43,312 nucleotides of DNA from Candidatus Enterococcus courvalinii (GTDB taxonomy: Bacteria > Bacillota > Bacilli > Lactobacillales > Enterococcaceae), in contig NZ_JAFLWI010000020.1 of NCBI RefSeq assembly GCF_017315945.1, positions 1 to 43,312 of the forward strand, written 5' to 3'. Position numbers and translations under genes: made by a program. The notes beneath the pieces were generated by a model that did no database searches, was not told where the DNA came from, and saw only the letters and a list, made by a program, of their open reading frames with translations. Shown one piece after another: positions 34,221 through 43,272 of the stretch. Position 1 is the stretch's first letter, and each line of letters opens with the position of its first letter.

Positions 34221-36905
34221 ATGAAAAAGAAAGTATATATTATTTCCCACAGTCATTGGGATCGAGAATGGTACATGGCTTATGAACAACATCATATGCG
34301 TTTAGTTGAATTAATGGATGATTTGTTAGAACTTTTTGAGAATGACCCTGAATTCAATAGTTTTCACTTAGATGGTCAAACAATTATTTTAGATGACTAT
34401 TTGCAAGTAAGACCGGAGAAAAGAGCATTAGTTCAACAAGCAATTGATGCGGGTAAGCTACGCATTGGACCATTTTATATTTTGCAAGATGACTTTTTGA
34501 TTAGCTCAGAATCCAACGTGCGTAATATGTTGATTGGCATGGAAGAAACACAAAAATGGGGTGTACCAGTAATGCTTGGCTACTTCCCAGATACATTTGG
34601 AAATATGGGTCAAACTCCTCAAATGATGAAGCAAGTTGGAATTGAAGCAGCAGCATTTGGTCGAGGAGTAAAACCGATAGGCTTTGATAATCAAGTGCTT
34701 GAAGCAGAAAATTATTCCTCCCAATATTCTGAAATGAAATGGAAAGGTCCTGATAGCTCTGAAATTTTCGGCTTATTATTTGCGAATTGGTATAGTAATG
34801 GGAATGAAATACCAGTTGAAGAACAAGAAGCTAAGATATTTTGGGACCAAAAATTGGCTGATGCAGAGCAATATGCTTCAACCGAACATTTATTGATGAT
34901 GAATGGTGTTGATCATCAACCTGTTCAAAAAGATATATCAAAGGCAATTACGTTAGCCAATCGTTTGTATCCAGATTACGAATTCATTCATTCTAATTTT
35001 ACAGACTACTTAGCAGCAGTAACAAATGATTTACCTGAAGATTTGGGAACAGTAGAAGGTGAATTAACGAGTCAAGAAACAGATGGCTGGTATACCTTGG
35101 CAAATACTGCATCTGCACGTGTTTATTTAAAACAATGGAATACAAAAGTTCAAAGACAATTAGAAAATATTGCTGAACCATTAGCAACGATGGCATATGA
35201 AGTTTCGGGAAGTTATCCTCATGATCAATTAGATTATGCTTGGAAAACGTTAATGCAGAATCACCCACATGATAGCATTTGTGGTTGCTCAGTGGACTCT
35301 GTTCATCGAGAAATGATTACACGATTTGAAAAAGCAGATGAAGTTGGGAAATTTGTGGCAGAAGAAGCAATGAGACAATTAGCACAAGTTATCGATACAA
35401 GTGAATTCCCTGAAGATACGTATCCTTTTGTTGTGATCAATACAGCTGGAACAGCAAAAACGGGTGAAGCGGTTATTGAAATCGAACTGGAACGCAAAAA
35501 GTTTGCTGAAGGATTACCAGAAACGTTGTTTAAAGAGTTGGAAGATGCTCCTGCTAAGAGTTATCATGTTGAGAATGCGCAAGGAGAAATCATCCCTGCA
35601 ACTGTTTCTGAAGCAATTGTTCGTTTTGACTATGACTTGCCAAAAGATCGATTCCGGATACCTTATATGGAAAAAGTAGTGACTGTAACTATTCCGCTTG
35701 AAGAAATGGCTGCTTTTTCATGGGAGACATTTACGTTAGCTGAAGGAGAAGCACCGATTACTACTGATTCGATGGTCAGCGACCAAGGACGAGTAATCGA
35801 AAATGAATGGCTCAAAATCAAAATTGAAGAGAATGGTTCGTTAACAGTAATGGACAAAAAAATGGCTCGTCAATTTGAAAATATTCTTGTTTTTGAAGAT
35901 ACGGGTGACGTCGGAAATGAGTATATCTATAAACAACCAATTGATACAGTGCCAATTCTTTCGAACCAACAGGAGGACTCTCAAGTAGAAATCTTGGTTG
36001 ATACACCAGAGATCGCTCAAATCCAACTCACTCAGACGATGATGATTCCAGTTTCTGCCGACGAGCTTTTAGAAAGAGAACAACAAATGGTAGTTGAATT
36101 TCGTTACCGTAAAGCAAAACGAGCGAACGAATTAAAACCACTATTAATAGAAACAAAAATTACTTTAAGAAAAAATAGTCGGAAAATCGACTTTGAAACG
36201 ACGATTGATAATCAAATGAAAGATCATCGATTACGTGCGCTATTTCCAACGAAGTTACATGTGGAACACCATGAAGCAGATAGTATATTTGAAGTCGTTA
36301 CGCGTCCAAATAAAGTTTCTGCAGGCTGGGAGAATCCAACGAATCCGCAACATCAACACGCATTTGTTAATCTTCATGATAAAAATTATGGTGTCACAAT
36401 TGGAAACTACGGTTTGAATGAATACGAAATTGTAGAGGAAGGAAAAATTGCATTGACATTATTGCGCTGTGTTGGTGAGCTAGGGGACTGGGGATACTTC
36501 CCAACTCCTGAGGCACAGTGTTTAGGACAACAACACTTCCAATATAGTATGGAAATTCATGAACCAAATGAAAAGTTTGAATCTTATCAACATGCGTATG
36601 CTGCGCAAGTTCCGTTTACGACGCAACAATTAACTAATCAGCAAGGTGAATTAAGCAGCAAAAATAATTATTTGGAAGTAAATGCTAAAACGTTTGCAAT
36701 TACTGCTTTGAAGCGAAGCAAGTTTAATGATAAAGTAGTACTGAGAGGATTCAATCTGTCAGAAAAAGAAGAAGAAATCGTTGTTCAAAAAACAGGAACA
36801 ACTAGCAGATTGTTGAATCTTTTAGAAAAAGACAGTAAGCAAACGATTGAGCCGACATTGATGCCTTATGAAATTCGGACAATCGGATTCGAGGAGGAAA
36901 AGTAA
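34221..36905 (+). CDS. GH38 alpha-mannosidase
   Basis: 894-residue zinc-dependent retaining alpha-mannosidase of family GH38. The metal-binding start motif SHSHWDREW is at residues 9-17 (His12 and Asp14 as ligands). The probable nucleophile is Asp124 in GYFPDTFGNMGQ. A further His ligand lies in HPHDSICGCSVDSVHREM. A long beta-rich C-terminal region follows, ending in PYEIRTIGFEEE. The length is normal for bacterial MngB/SpGH38-type enzymes, which cut alpha-1,3 and related mannose linkages inside the cell. AGGAGTG precedes the ATG. The last codons hold the ribosome site of the next gene, whose ATG abuts the stop. Confidence 0.93.
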   Translation: MKKKVYIISHSHWDREWYMAYEQHHMRLVELMDDLLELFENDPEFNSFHLDGQTIILDDYLQVRPEKRALVQQAIDAGKLRIGPFYILQDDFLISSESNVRNMLIGMEETQKWGVPVMLGYFPDTFGNMGQTPQMMKQVGIEAAAFGRGVKPIGFDNQVLEAENYSSQYSEMKWKGPDSSEIFGLLFANWYSNGNEIPVEEQEAKIFWDQKLADAEQYASTEHLLMMNGVDHQPVQKDISKAITLANRLYPDYEFIHSNFTDYLAAVTNDLPEDLGTVEGELTSQETDGWYTLANTASARVYLKQWNTKVQRQLENIAEPLATMAYEVSGSYPHDQLDYAWKTLMQNHPHDSICGCSVDSVHREMITRFEKADEVGKFVAEEAMRQLAQVIDTSEFPEDTYPFVVINTAGTAKTGEAVIEIELERKKFAEGLPETLFKELEDAPAKSYHVENAQGEIIPATVSEAIVRFDYDLPKDRFRIPYMEKVVTVTIPLEEMAAFSWETFTLAEGEAPITTDSMVSDQGRVIENEWLKIKIEENGSLTVMDKKMARQFENILVFEDTGDVGNEYIYKQPIDTVPILSNQQEDSQVEILVDTPEIAQIQLTQTMMIPVSADELLEREQQMVVEFRYRKAKRANELKPLLIETKITLRKNSRKIDFETTIDNQMKDHRLRALFPTKLHVEHHEADSIFEVVTRPNKVSAGWENPTNPQHQHAFVNLHDKNYGVTIGNYGLNEYEIVEEGKIALTLLRCVGELGDWGYFPTPEAQCLGQQHFQYSMEIHEPNEKFESYQHAYAAQVPFTTQQLTNQQGELSSKNNYLEVNAKTFAITALKRSKFNDKVVLRGFNLSEKEEEIVVQKTGTTSRLLNLLEKDSKQTIEPTLMPYEIRTIGFEEEK

Positions 36906-37769
36906 ATGTACGGCGGAATAGAAGCGGGTGGCACAAAGTTTGTTTGTGCGGTGGCAAATGATCAACATAAAATTATGGAGAAAGTAAGTATTCCTACAAC
37001 AACTCCAATAGAAACGTTGCAACAAGTGTTTGCTTTTTTTGACAAGTTTGACTTATCTGCTATGGGGATTGGGTCATTTGGTCCGATTGGCATTGACCAA
37101 ACAAAAGATAATTATGGATATGTTTTAGCGACACCTAAAAAAGGTTGGGCTGATTTTGACTTTTTAGGGAGTGTTAAAGCACGTTATCAAATTCCAATTG
37201 CGTGGACAACAGATGTTAATGCTGCAGCCTATGGCGAATTAAAAAAAGGTGCAGCACAGGGAAAGGATAGCTGTATCTATCTAACTGTTGGTACCGGGAT
37301 TGGTGCAGGTGTCGTCTTGAATCAAGACATTTTTTCAGGGATAGCTCATCCGGAGATGGGACATATTTGGGTGAAACGTCATCCAGATGACACGTACGCT
37401 GGCACTTGTCCTTATCATGGAGATTGTTTGGAAGGTTTGGCGGCAGGACCTTCATTAGAAGCAAGAACAGGAATCAAAGGTCAAGATTTACCGGTAGACC
37501 ATCCTGTGTGGGATATCCAAGCATTTTATATTGCACAAGCTTTAATCAACTACACATTAACTTTAGCGCCAGAAAAAATTATCCTTGGTGGCGGCGTAAT
37601 GAATCAAGATCATTTACTGCAAAAAATTCGTCAACAATTTGTCGAATTAATGGCAGGATACATGGAAGTTCCGGAAGCTAGCGAATATATTGTTCGTTGG
37701 GGCTTGCCGAATGAAAGTGGGATTATTGGTAGTTTGTTATTGGCAGAAAAAGAGCATCGACAAAAATAG
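36906..37769 (+). CDS. ROK-family sugar kinase (fructokinase/mannokinase type)
   Basis: 287-residue sugar kinase. The phosphate motif GGIEAGGTKFVCAV is at the N-terminus, TDVNAAAYGE carries the catalytic Asp region, and GTGIGAGVV binds substrate. A zinc motif with GHIWVKRHPDD and GTCPYHGDCLEG is typical of the ScrK-like branch. The ATG directly follows the GH38 stop (TAAATG) with GAGGAGG inside GH38, so production is coupled. In this operon the natural substrate is probably free mannose released by the three mannosidases, giving mannose-6-phosphate. Fructose remains possible from family alone. Confidence 0.88.
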   Translation: MYGGIEAGGTKFVCAVANDQHKIMEKVSIPTTTPIETLQQVFAFFDKFDLSAMGIGSFGPIGIDQTKDNYGYVLATPKKGWADFDFLGSVKARYQIPIAWTTDVNAAAYGELKKGAAQGKDSCIYLTVGTGIGAGVVLNQDIFSGIAHPEMGHIWVKRHPDDTYAGTCPYHGDCLEGLAAGPSLEARTGIKGQDLPVDHPVWDIQAFYIAQALINYTLTLAPEKIILGGGVMNQDHLLQKIRQQFVELMAGYMEVPEASEYIVRWGLPNESGIIGSLLLAEKEHRQK

Positions 37770-37811
37770 ATTAAAAAAAGAAAATGATACAAAAATATCC
37801 TCAAAAAAATA

Positions 37812-37863
37812 AAAAAGGATTTCACGAAACATTTCTTATGAATGTTCGCGAAATCTTTTTTTT
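37812..37863. terminator. bidirectional terminator between ROK and RluA-type genes
   Basis: Arms AAAAGGATTTC-CGAA and TTCGCGAAATCTTTT with CATT/AATG inside, flanked by A and T runs. Confidence 0.88.
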
Positions 37864-37876
37864 ATTTGCGCCAGAA

Positions 37877-38731
37877 CTACCATAATCCAGGGGCTGCTCT
37901 GACAAGGATTCTTTCTTGTGTGAATGGATGTGTCAAATGAAGTTCGATTGCATGAAGCATCATTCGCTTCGCCGGCCGTGACTGATAAAGTGGGTCGCCT
38001 ACAATTGGATGACCTAAACTTTCGAGATGAACTCGGATTTGATGTGTTCTTCCAGTTGATAAAACACAATAGATTTGTGTTTGTGTCGGTAGACTCTTCG
38101 CAATGGATACGTGGGTGATTGCTGTTTTTCCATTACGCTCATCTATGACTTGTTTTCGGCGATTGTGTCGGTCGCGTCCAATTTTTTTAGTAATAGTGAG
38201 GTCTTTAGTTAACTTGCCCCAGACGACAGCTTGATAGCGACGATAAATTTTCTTTTGTTCAATCAATTGGCTCAAAATAGGCAGAATAAAAGGATTCTTA
38301 GCAAATAAAATAGCGCCACTTGTTTCTTGATCTAAGCGATGCACGACATACGGTTTTTGTTTTTTAGAGGCTAAATAGGCAGCTAAATCATTTAACAAAG
38401 TGCCGGTTTCTTTGACGTCATTGGGATGAGTTTTCAAACCAGCTGGCTTATTTACAATCACTAGCTGTTCATCTTCATAGAGAACTTGGATCTTTTTGGC
38501 GTTGCCTAAGATGATTTCTTGATGACTGTAGTCCTCTTTTTCAAAATGCAAAGTAATTGTGTCGCCTCCGCGAATTTCTGAATGAAAAGGAGCAAGTTGA
38601 GCATTTACCCAAACGTTTTTTCGGGTACGTAAAAAATGACGAACTTTTCTTGGCACTAGCCATTCCTTTTCTAATAATTCTTGAATAGTGGTTGCCGAGT
38701 GGTCAGCAGGTAAGGTAATTGTGATTTCCAT
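37877..38731 (-). CDS. RluA/RluD-family pseudouridine synthase
   Basis: 284-residue RNA pseudouridine synthase. The N-terminal part (about 10-70) resembles the S4-like domain of the YjbO/YlyB branch, with VRHFLRTRKNVWVN. The catalytic domain has VNKPAGLKTHP and HRLDQETSG, with Asp134 as the catalytic residue, then GRTHQIRVH. The RNA target cannot be fixed from the sequence; 23S rRNA is likely. The start at 38731 has AAAGGAG inside a perfect 14-nt palindrome that could mask it. It is monocistronic and convergent with the mannosidase operon. Confidence 0.87.
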   Translation of the reverse strand: MEITITLPADHSATTIQELLEKEWLVPRKVRHFLRTRKNVWVNAQLAPFHSEIRGGDTITLHFEKEDYSHQEIILGNAKKIQVLYEDEQLVIVNKPAGLKTHPNDVKETGTLLNDLAAYLASKKQKPYVVHRLDQETSGAILFAKNPFILPILSQLIEQKKIYRRYQAVVWGKLTKDLTITKKIGRDRHNRRKQVIDERNGKTAITHVSIAKSLPTQTQIYCVLSTGRTHQIRVHLESLGHPIVGDPLYQSRPAKRMMLHAIELHLTHPFTQERILVRAAPGLW

Positions 38732-38745
38732 AAAGGAGCTCCTTT
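38732..38745 (-). promoter_or_regulatory. palindromic ribosome-binding site of the RluA-type gene
   Basis: AAAGGAGCTCCTTT is perfectly self-complementary and lies directly before the ATG. The AAAGG and CCTTT arms can form a five-pair hairpin with loop AGCT, hiding the Shine-Dalgarno. Confidence 0.5.
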
Positions 38746-38927
38746 CGTCGAAGTCAGCTTTATTTTACCATTTTTAAAATATATTTAAGAAAAAGATTAA
38801 ATCAATCTGCTATTTATTATGCTAAACTACCGTCATTAACTACAAAACTTACATCTTAAGCAGGAAGAAAGGCGCAGTTAGTTGTGGTAAACTGACCGTG
38901 TGAATAAAAAGATAGGAGAACATGCAA

Positions 38928-41099
38928 ATGGATTTTCAACGCGTTTGGGAAAAAATAAAAGCTTCTTTGATTAGCTTTTGGCGCTGGATCAAGCCATATT
39001 TAAGCCGATTTCATAAATGGCGAAGGCGAATTTGGAAAAAATATCATATCAATAAAGTTATTCTTTTATTGGGACTGATTTTTATTTTGGTAACGAGTGT
39101 TTATTTATTTATTTTGGCAAAACAAGCAAATGTGGAGACCTTAAAATCTGGATTAAGTCAATCAACTGTTATTTACGATAAAGACAATGAAGAAGCGGGC
39201 ACGCTTTATGCTCAAAAAGGAACCTACGTAGAACTAGATGCAATCTCTCCATATATTCAGGATGCAGTTATTTCTACAGAAGATCGGAATTTTTATAACC
39301 ATCACGGATTCGATGTGAAGGGGATTGCCCGAGCGGCAGTGCGTATGCTTACTTCAGGGAGTACGGCTGGTGGCGGGGGTAGCACGATTACGCAACAATT
39401 GGCTAAAAATGCGTATTTAACACTGGATCAAACCTTTGATAGAAAAGCAAAAGAGTTATTTCTGGCGATAGAAATAGAAAAGAAATACAGTAAAGAAGAA
39501 ATTTTAACTATGTATTTGAACAACGCTTATTTTGGTAATGGCGTTTGGGGTGTTCAAGATGCTGCAAGAAGATATTTTGGTGTCAACGCAAGTGAGGTAA
39601 CATTGTCAGAAGCGGCAACGATTGCAGGTATGCTGAAAGGACCAGGTATTTATAATCCAATTGATAACCCAGAAAACGCTAATAACCGAAAAAATACTGT
39701 GTTGAGTGTGATGAAAGAAAACGAAAAAATCACAGCCGATCAAGCTAATACAGAGAGTCAAACGAATATTGCGGATTATTTAAATGACACTTATACGGAT
39801 TCGGAATCAGGTTATCGCTATCCTTATTATTTTGATGCGGTAATTGATGAAGCTGTGGAAGCGTACGGACTGGACGAATCAGATGTAATGAACAAGGGAT
39901 ATAAGATTTACACTGCTTTAGATCAAAATTACCAAAAACAGCTAGAAGCGACTTATCAAAATGGACAACTATTTCCGATAGATGCTTCCGACGGCGCAAT
40001 GGTCCAGTCTGCTTCTGTTGCATTAAATCCGAAAAATGGCGGTGTACAAGCCTTGGTAGGTAGACGTGGTGAACATGTTTTCCGAGGATTTAGTTTTGCA
40101 ACACAAATGAAGCGGTCACCAGGTTCGACAATCAAGCCGCTAAGTGTGTACTCTGCTGCTTTAGAGTCTGGCTACTTACCTTCTAGCACCTTACAAGATA
40201 CACCACAAAGTTATTATGATGCTCAAAATTATGATGGTACATACCAAGGGGAAGTGCCAATGTATCAAGCAGTAGCTCAAAGTTTGAACCTACCTGCTGT
40301 CTGGTTACTTCATGAGATTGGTCTTCAAAAAGGTTACGATAAGGCAGAAGAATTCGGTTTAAGTTTATCGAAATCTGATAAATATTATGGCTTAGCATTA
40401 GGAGGCTTGGAAAAAGGCGTATCACCGTTGACGATGGCTGGAGCTTATAGTGCTTTTGCGAATGATGGTCAGATGTATTCACCACATTTGATTACAAAAA
40501 TCGTTGATTCTACAGGTGCAGTTATTGTAGACAATACGGACAAAAAACCTAAACAAGTGATTTCAAAAGAAACAGCAGAACAAATGACAAGTATGTTACT
40601 CGGCACATTTTCTAATGGAACAGCAGTTGCTGCCAATCCAGCTGGTTATACGGTTGCTGGTAAAACTGGTACTACAGAAACGAATTTTGATGCCACGAAA
40701 GCAAATGATCAGTGGATTGTTGGTTATACACCAGACGTGGTTATTTCAACTTGGATGGGTTACGAAGAGTCCAGCGAACTTCATTACTTAGAAGGAACGA
40801 GTGGGAATGTTGTGGGCCGAGTCTTCAAGTCTGCTGCAGAGGGAATTCTTCCTTATACTTCAAATACAAGTTTTAGTGTTGCGGATGCCTATGCAACAGG
40901 TGGAGAGGTCGTTCCAGCAGATCAAGTGAATAATCCATCAGGAACAGAGGGTGACTCTGAAAAATGGAAAGAAAGCTTAGATCAGTATGGTGAGAAAGCG
41001 AAAGAAGGGTTGAAGAACTTTGGCGACTTTGTGAAAGACGGTGTGCAAGGAATTGGTGATGCAGCCAAAGATTTGTGGCAAAAATATCAAAGTGAGTAG
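38928..41099 (+). CDS. pbp2A: class A penicillin-binding protein, PBP2a type (GT51 plus transpeptidase)
   Basis: Bifunctional peptidoglycan synthase anchored by one helix. Counting from the Met at 38922, a basic cytoplasmic head is followed by a TM helix at about 45-66. The glycosyltransferase domain has Glu120 in STEDRNFYNHHG and GGGGSTITQQLAKN. The transpeptidase has SxxK Ser402 in SPGSTIKP, SLN at 454-456 and KTGT at 581-584. Overall order and tail match pneumococcal PBP2a, including the final helical extension. AGGAG (38914-38918) is nine nt from the ATG at 38928 and three from that at 38922, so I prefer 38928. A YlbF-type gene follows after 65 nt. Confidence 0.93.
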   Translation: MDFQRVWEKIKASLISFWRWIKPYLSRFHKWRRRIWKKYHINKVILLLGLIFILVTSVYLFILAKQANVETLKSGLSQSTVIYDKDNEEAGTLYAQKGTYVELDAISPYIQDAVISTEDRNFYNHHGFDVKGIARAAVRMLTSGSTAGGGGSTITQQLAKNAYLTLDQTFDRKAKELFLAIEIEKKYSKEEILTMYLNNAYFGNGVWGVQDAARRYFGVNASEVTLSEAATIAGMLKGPGIYNPIDNPENANNRKNTVLSVMKENEKITADQANTESQTNIADYLNDTYTDSESGYRYPYYFDAVIDEAVEAYGLDESDVMNKGYKIYTALDQNYQKQLEATYQNGQLFPIDASDGAMVQSASVALNPKNGGVQALVGRRGEHVFRGFSFATQMKRSPGSTIKPLSVYSAALESGYLPSSTLQDTPQSYYDAQNYDGTYQGEVPMYQAVAQSLNLPAVWLLHEIGLQKGYDKAEEFGLSLSKSDKYYGLALGGLEKGVSPLTMAGAYSAFANDGQMYSPHLITKIVDSTGAVIVDNTDKKPKQVISKETAEQMTSMLLGTFSNGTAVAANPAGYTVAGKTGTTETNFDATKANDQWIVGYTPDVVISTWMGYEESSELHYLEGTSGNVVGRVFKSAAEGILPYTSNTSFSVADAYATGGEVVPADQVNNPSGTEGDSEKWKESLDQYGEKAKEGLKNFGDFVKDGVQGIGDAAKDLWQKYQSE

Positions 41100-41164
41100 T
41101 TCTTTGAAAACGGATAGCTGCATGTTACAATGAATTCAACTACTGAAAGAAAAGAGGCAATATT

Positions 41165-41506
41165 ATGTCAAATATCTATGATAGCGCGAATCAAATCGAA
41201 CGCGAAATTCGTGAACTTCCTGAATTTAAAGCTTTACAAGAAGCATACGGTAAAGTAAAAGAGAATAAAGAAGCGCATGAACTATTCAAAAACTTCCAAG
41301 CAATGCAAATTGAATTACAAGAAAAACAAATGCGTGGCGAAGAATTCTCTGATGAGGATGCAATGAAAGCACAAGAGATGGCTATGAAAATTCAATCCGA
41401 GTCAGTTATCAATGATTTAATGGAAAAAGAACAAGGGTTTAGTACAATCATCAATGATTTGAATCGAATCATTATGACACCAGTACGTGACTTATATAGC
41501 GAATAA
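41165..41506 (+). CDS. YlbF/YheA-family (UPF0342) protein
   Basis: 113-residue soluble helical protein of the YlbF/YmcA superfamily, closest in layout to YheA/UPF0342. The helices contain [25 protein letters not shown] and a Gln/Glu-rich middle. Family members YlbF and YmcA act in RNA processing and developmental control in B. subtilis; the role of the YheA branch is unknown. AAAGAGG precedes the ATG. It lies 65 nt after the penicillin-binding protein gene with no terminator between, so co-transcription is likely. A symmetric terminator closes it. Confidence 0.87.
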   Translation: MSNIYDSANQIEREIRELPEFKALQEAYGKVKENKEAHELFKNFQAMQIELQEKQMRGEEFSDEDAMKAQEMAMKIQSESVINDLMEKEQGFSTIINDLNRIIMTPVRDLYSE

Positions 41507-41512
41507 TCACAG

Positions 41513-41559
41513 CAAATAAAAAAGAGCAGGGCTAATGCAGCCTTGCTCTTTTTTATTTG
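41513..41559. terminator. terminator after the YlbF/YheA gene
   Basis: CAAATAAAAAAGAGCA and TGCTCTTTTTTATTTG are perfect arms with inner GGCT/AGCC. Both strands have suitable T runs. Confidence 0.9.
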
Positions 41560-41650
41560 TAATCAAATGACTCTTTCCCTTAGTTTTTATCAACCAAGAT
41601 AATGCAAGAAAATAACAACATTGTGAATATAAAAATAAAAAAATGGGGGT

Positions 41651-41673
41651 TATAATTTTGAAAACGTTTACTA
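41651..41673 (+). promoter_or_regulatory. -10 element and consensus cre box of the sugar symporter gene
   Basis: TATAAT (41651-41656) is followed at once by TTGAAAACGTTTACTA (41658-41673), which fits the cre consensus at every position and covers the expected transcription start. The -35 is weak. Confidence 0.78.
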
Positions 41674-41692
41674 AAAAGGAGGAGTGATTAAA

Positions 41693-43108
41693 ATGCTTTT
41701 TCAACAAGCAGTTTCAGAGGAGAAAATCAGTAAGACAACAAACGAATTTGGCTTAAAGGACAAAATGGGCTACATGTTTGGTGATTTAGGAAATTGTTTT
41801 ATTTTAGGATTGGTTAATAGCTTTTTAATGATTTATTACACAAATGCCCTTGGAGTTTCTGGAGCAATAGTAGGTACGCTTTTTCTAGTTTCGAGAATTT
41901 TAGATGCATTTGCGGATGTTTTTGTTGGACGTCTATGTGATGTTTCAAAGCTAACAAAGGTTGGACGATTCATTCCATGGATTCGCCGAATGAAGTATCC
42001 ATTTTGTACCATAACGATTCTAATGTTTTTGCCTATTATTCAGCATTTACCAATGATCGCCAGAATGATTTATATTTTTGTTTCATACATTGTGTATGGT
42101 ATTTTTCTTTCAACAATTAATATCCCTTACGGAGCAATGGCGGCAGCAATCAGTTCGAATCCAGATGATCGGTCCTCATTGTCGACTTTCAGAAGTATTG
42201 GATCAGCAATCGGAGGATCAACGACAGGTTTCTTTATTCCAATATTAATGTATACGCAAAATAAAAATGGTCAACAGGTTGTCTCAAGCGAGCGATTTTT
42301 CTGGATTGCCATTGGCTGTGCATCGATAGCGTTCATAGCTTATACATTAACGTGTAAACTATCTACAGAGCGAGTAAGAGTAGAGAAAAAAGAAGAGATT
42401 CAAGCAACTAAATTGGTCAAAGGATTAGTTTCAAATCGTGCGCTAGTAGTGCTAGTTATAGTGGACATTTTTATTGTGATTAACCAGATTTTAGCAGGGA
42501 CAAATATGACCTATCTCTTTAATGATTACTTCCATAATAAAGAAGCAATGTCGATTGCCTTGTTATTTACGTATGGAACAGTTATTGTGTTGGCTCCTTT
42601 TGCAACGGCGTTGACAAGGTGGTTTGGTAAGAAAGAGGCGAGTGTCGTCGCTCTGATATTCTCCTCTGTTATGTACCTACTGATGTATTTTCTGCATATT
42701 ACTAATGCATGGGTTTATTTGTTCCTTCTATTTATTGCGACATTGGGATCGGGCTTATTCAATTTGATGGTTTGGGCCTTTATTACAGATGTAATTGATT
42801 ATCATCAATACACAACAGGATTACGAGAAGACGGAACAGTTTACGGTGTTAATTCTTTTGCTAGAAAGCTGGGACAAGCATGTGCAGGAGCGATTGGTGG
42901 GTTTATGTTAACAATGATTGGTTATCAGTCATCTTCAGTAGGTGGGACAATTCAATCGGCTTTAGTGCAAGAACGTATTTATACGGTTGCTAATTTATTG
43001 CCAACAGTTTGTTTGTTAGTATCTGCGGTGATTTTATTTTTTGGTTATCCACTTAATAAGAAAGAAACGATTAAAATGGGTGAAGAATTAAAACAAATCA
43101 ATCGTTAA
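41693..43108 (+). CDS. GPH-family (MelB-type) sugar:cation symporter
   Basis: 471-residue membrane transporter with 12 predicted helices, of the glycoside-pentoside-hexuronide family. The N-terminal KDKMGYMFGDLGNCF and the stretch SRILDAFADVFVGRLCD match the MelB sodium and sugar site region; GRFIPWIRR forms the following loop. It lacks the C-terminal IIA domain of LacS. I choose the ATG at 41693, ten nt after AAGGAGG; a GTG at 41684 lies only one nt from that site. The consensus cre box shows that it responds to carbon source. It is isolated from the mannosidase operon, and a terminator follows. The substrate is unknown. Confidence 0.87.
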   Translation: MLFQQAVSEEKISKTTNEFGLKDKMGYMFGDLGNCFILGLVNSFLMIYYTNALGVSGAIVGTLFLVSRILDAFADVFVGRLCDVSKLTKVGRFIPWIRRMKYPFCTITILMFLPIIQHLPMIARMIYIFVSYIVYGIFLSTINIPYGAMAAAISSNPDDRSSLSTFRSIGSAIGGSTTGFFIPILMYTQNKNGQQVVSSERFFWIAIGCASIAFIAYTLTCKLSTERVRVEKKEEIQATKLVKGLVSNRALVVLVIVDIFIVINQILAGTNMTYLFNDYFHNKEAMSIALLFTYGTVIVLAPFATALTRWFGKKEASVVALIFSSVMYLLMYFLHITNAWVYLFLLFIATLGSGLFNLMVWAFITDVIDYHQYTTGLREDGTVYGVNSFARKLGQACAGAIGGFMLTMIGYQSSSVGGTIQSALVQERIYTVANLLPTVCLLVSAVILFFGYPLNKKETIKMGEELKQINR

Positions 43109-43135
43109 GTTGTGAAGAGATAGAAATTGAAATTA

Positions 43136-43180
43136 GGTCAAGCAAAATCTAAAATTTTGCTTGACCATTTTTTTTTTTAA
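43136..43180 (+). terminator. terminator of the symporter gene
   Basis: GGTCAAGCAAAAT and ATTTTGCTTGACC are perfect arms with a five-base loop, followed by a long T run. Confidence 0.92.
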
Positions 43181-43243
43181 TGATAAAGTAAATGAGTTGT
43201 TGAAAAACAACTGGAAATTAAAAAAATAAATTTAAAAAAGTTG

Positions 43244-43272
43244 TTGACGTGTGAGGTATCACATGATAAGAT
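43244..43272 (+). promoter_or_regulatory. strong promoter at the window end with palindrome in the spacer
   Basis: TTGACG (43244-43249), 17 nt, TAAGAT (43267-43272). The spacer contains TGTGA-GGTA-TCACA (43250-43263), a perfect inverted repeat suited to a repressor. The gene it drives is beyond the window. Confidence 0.65.
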
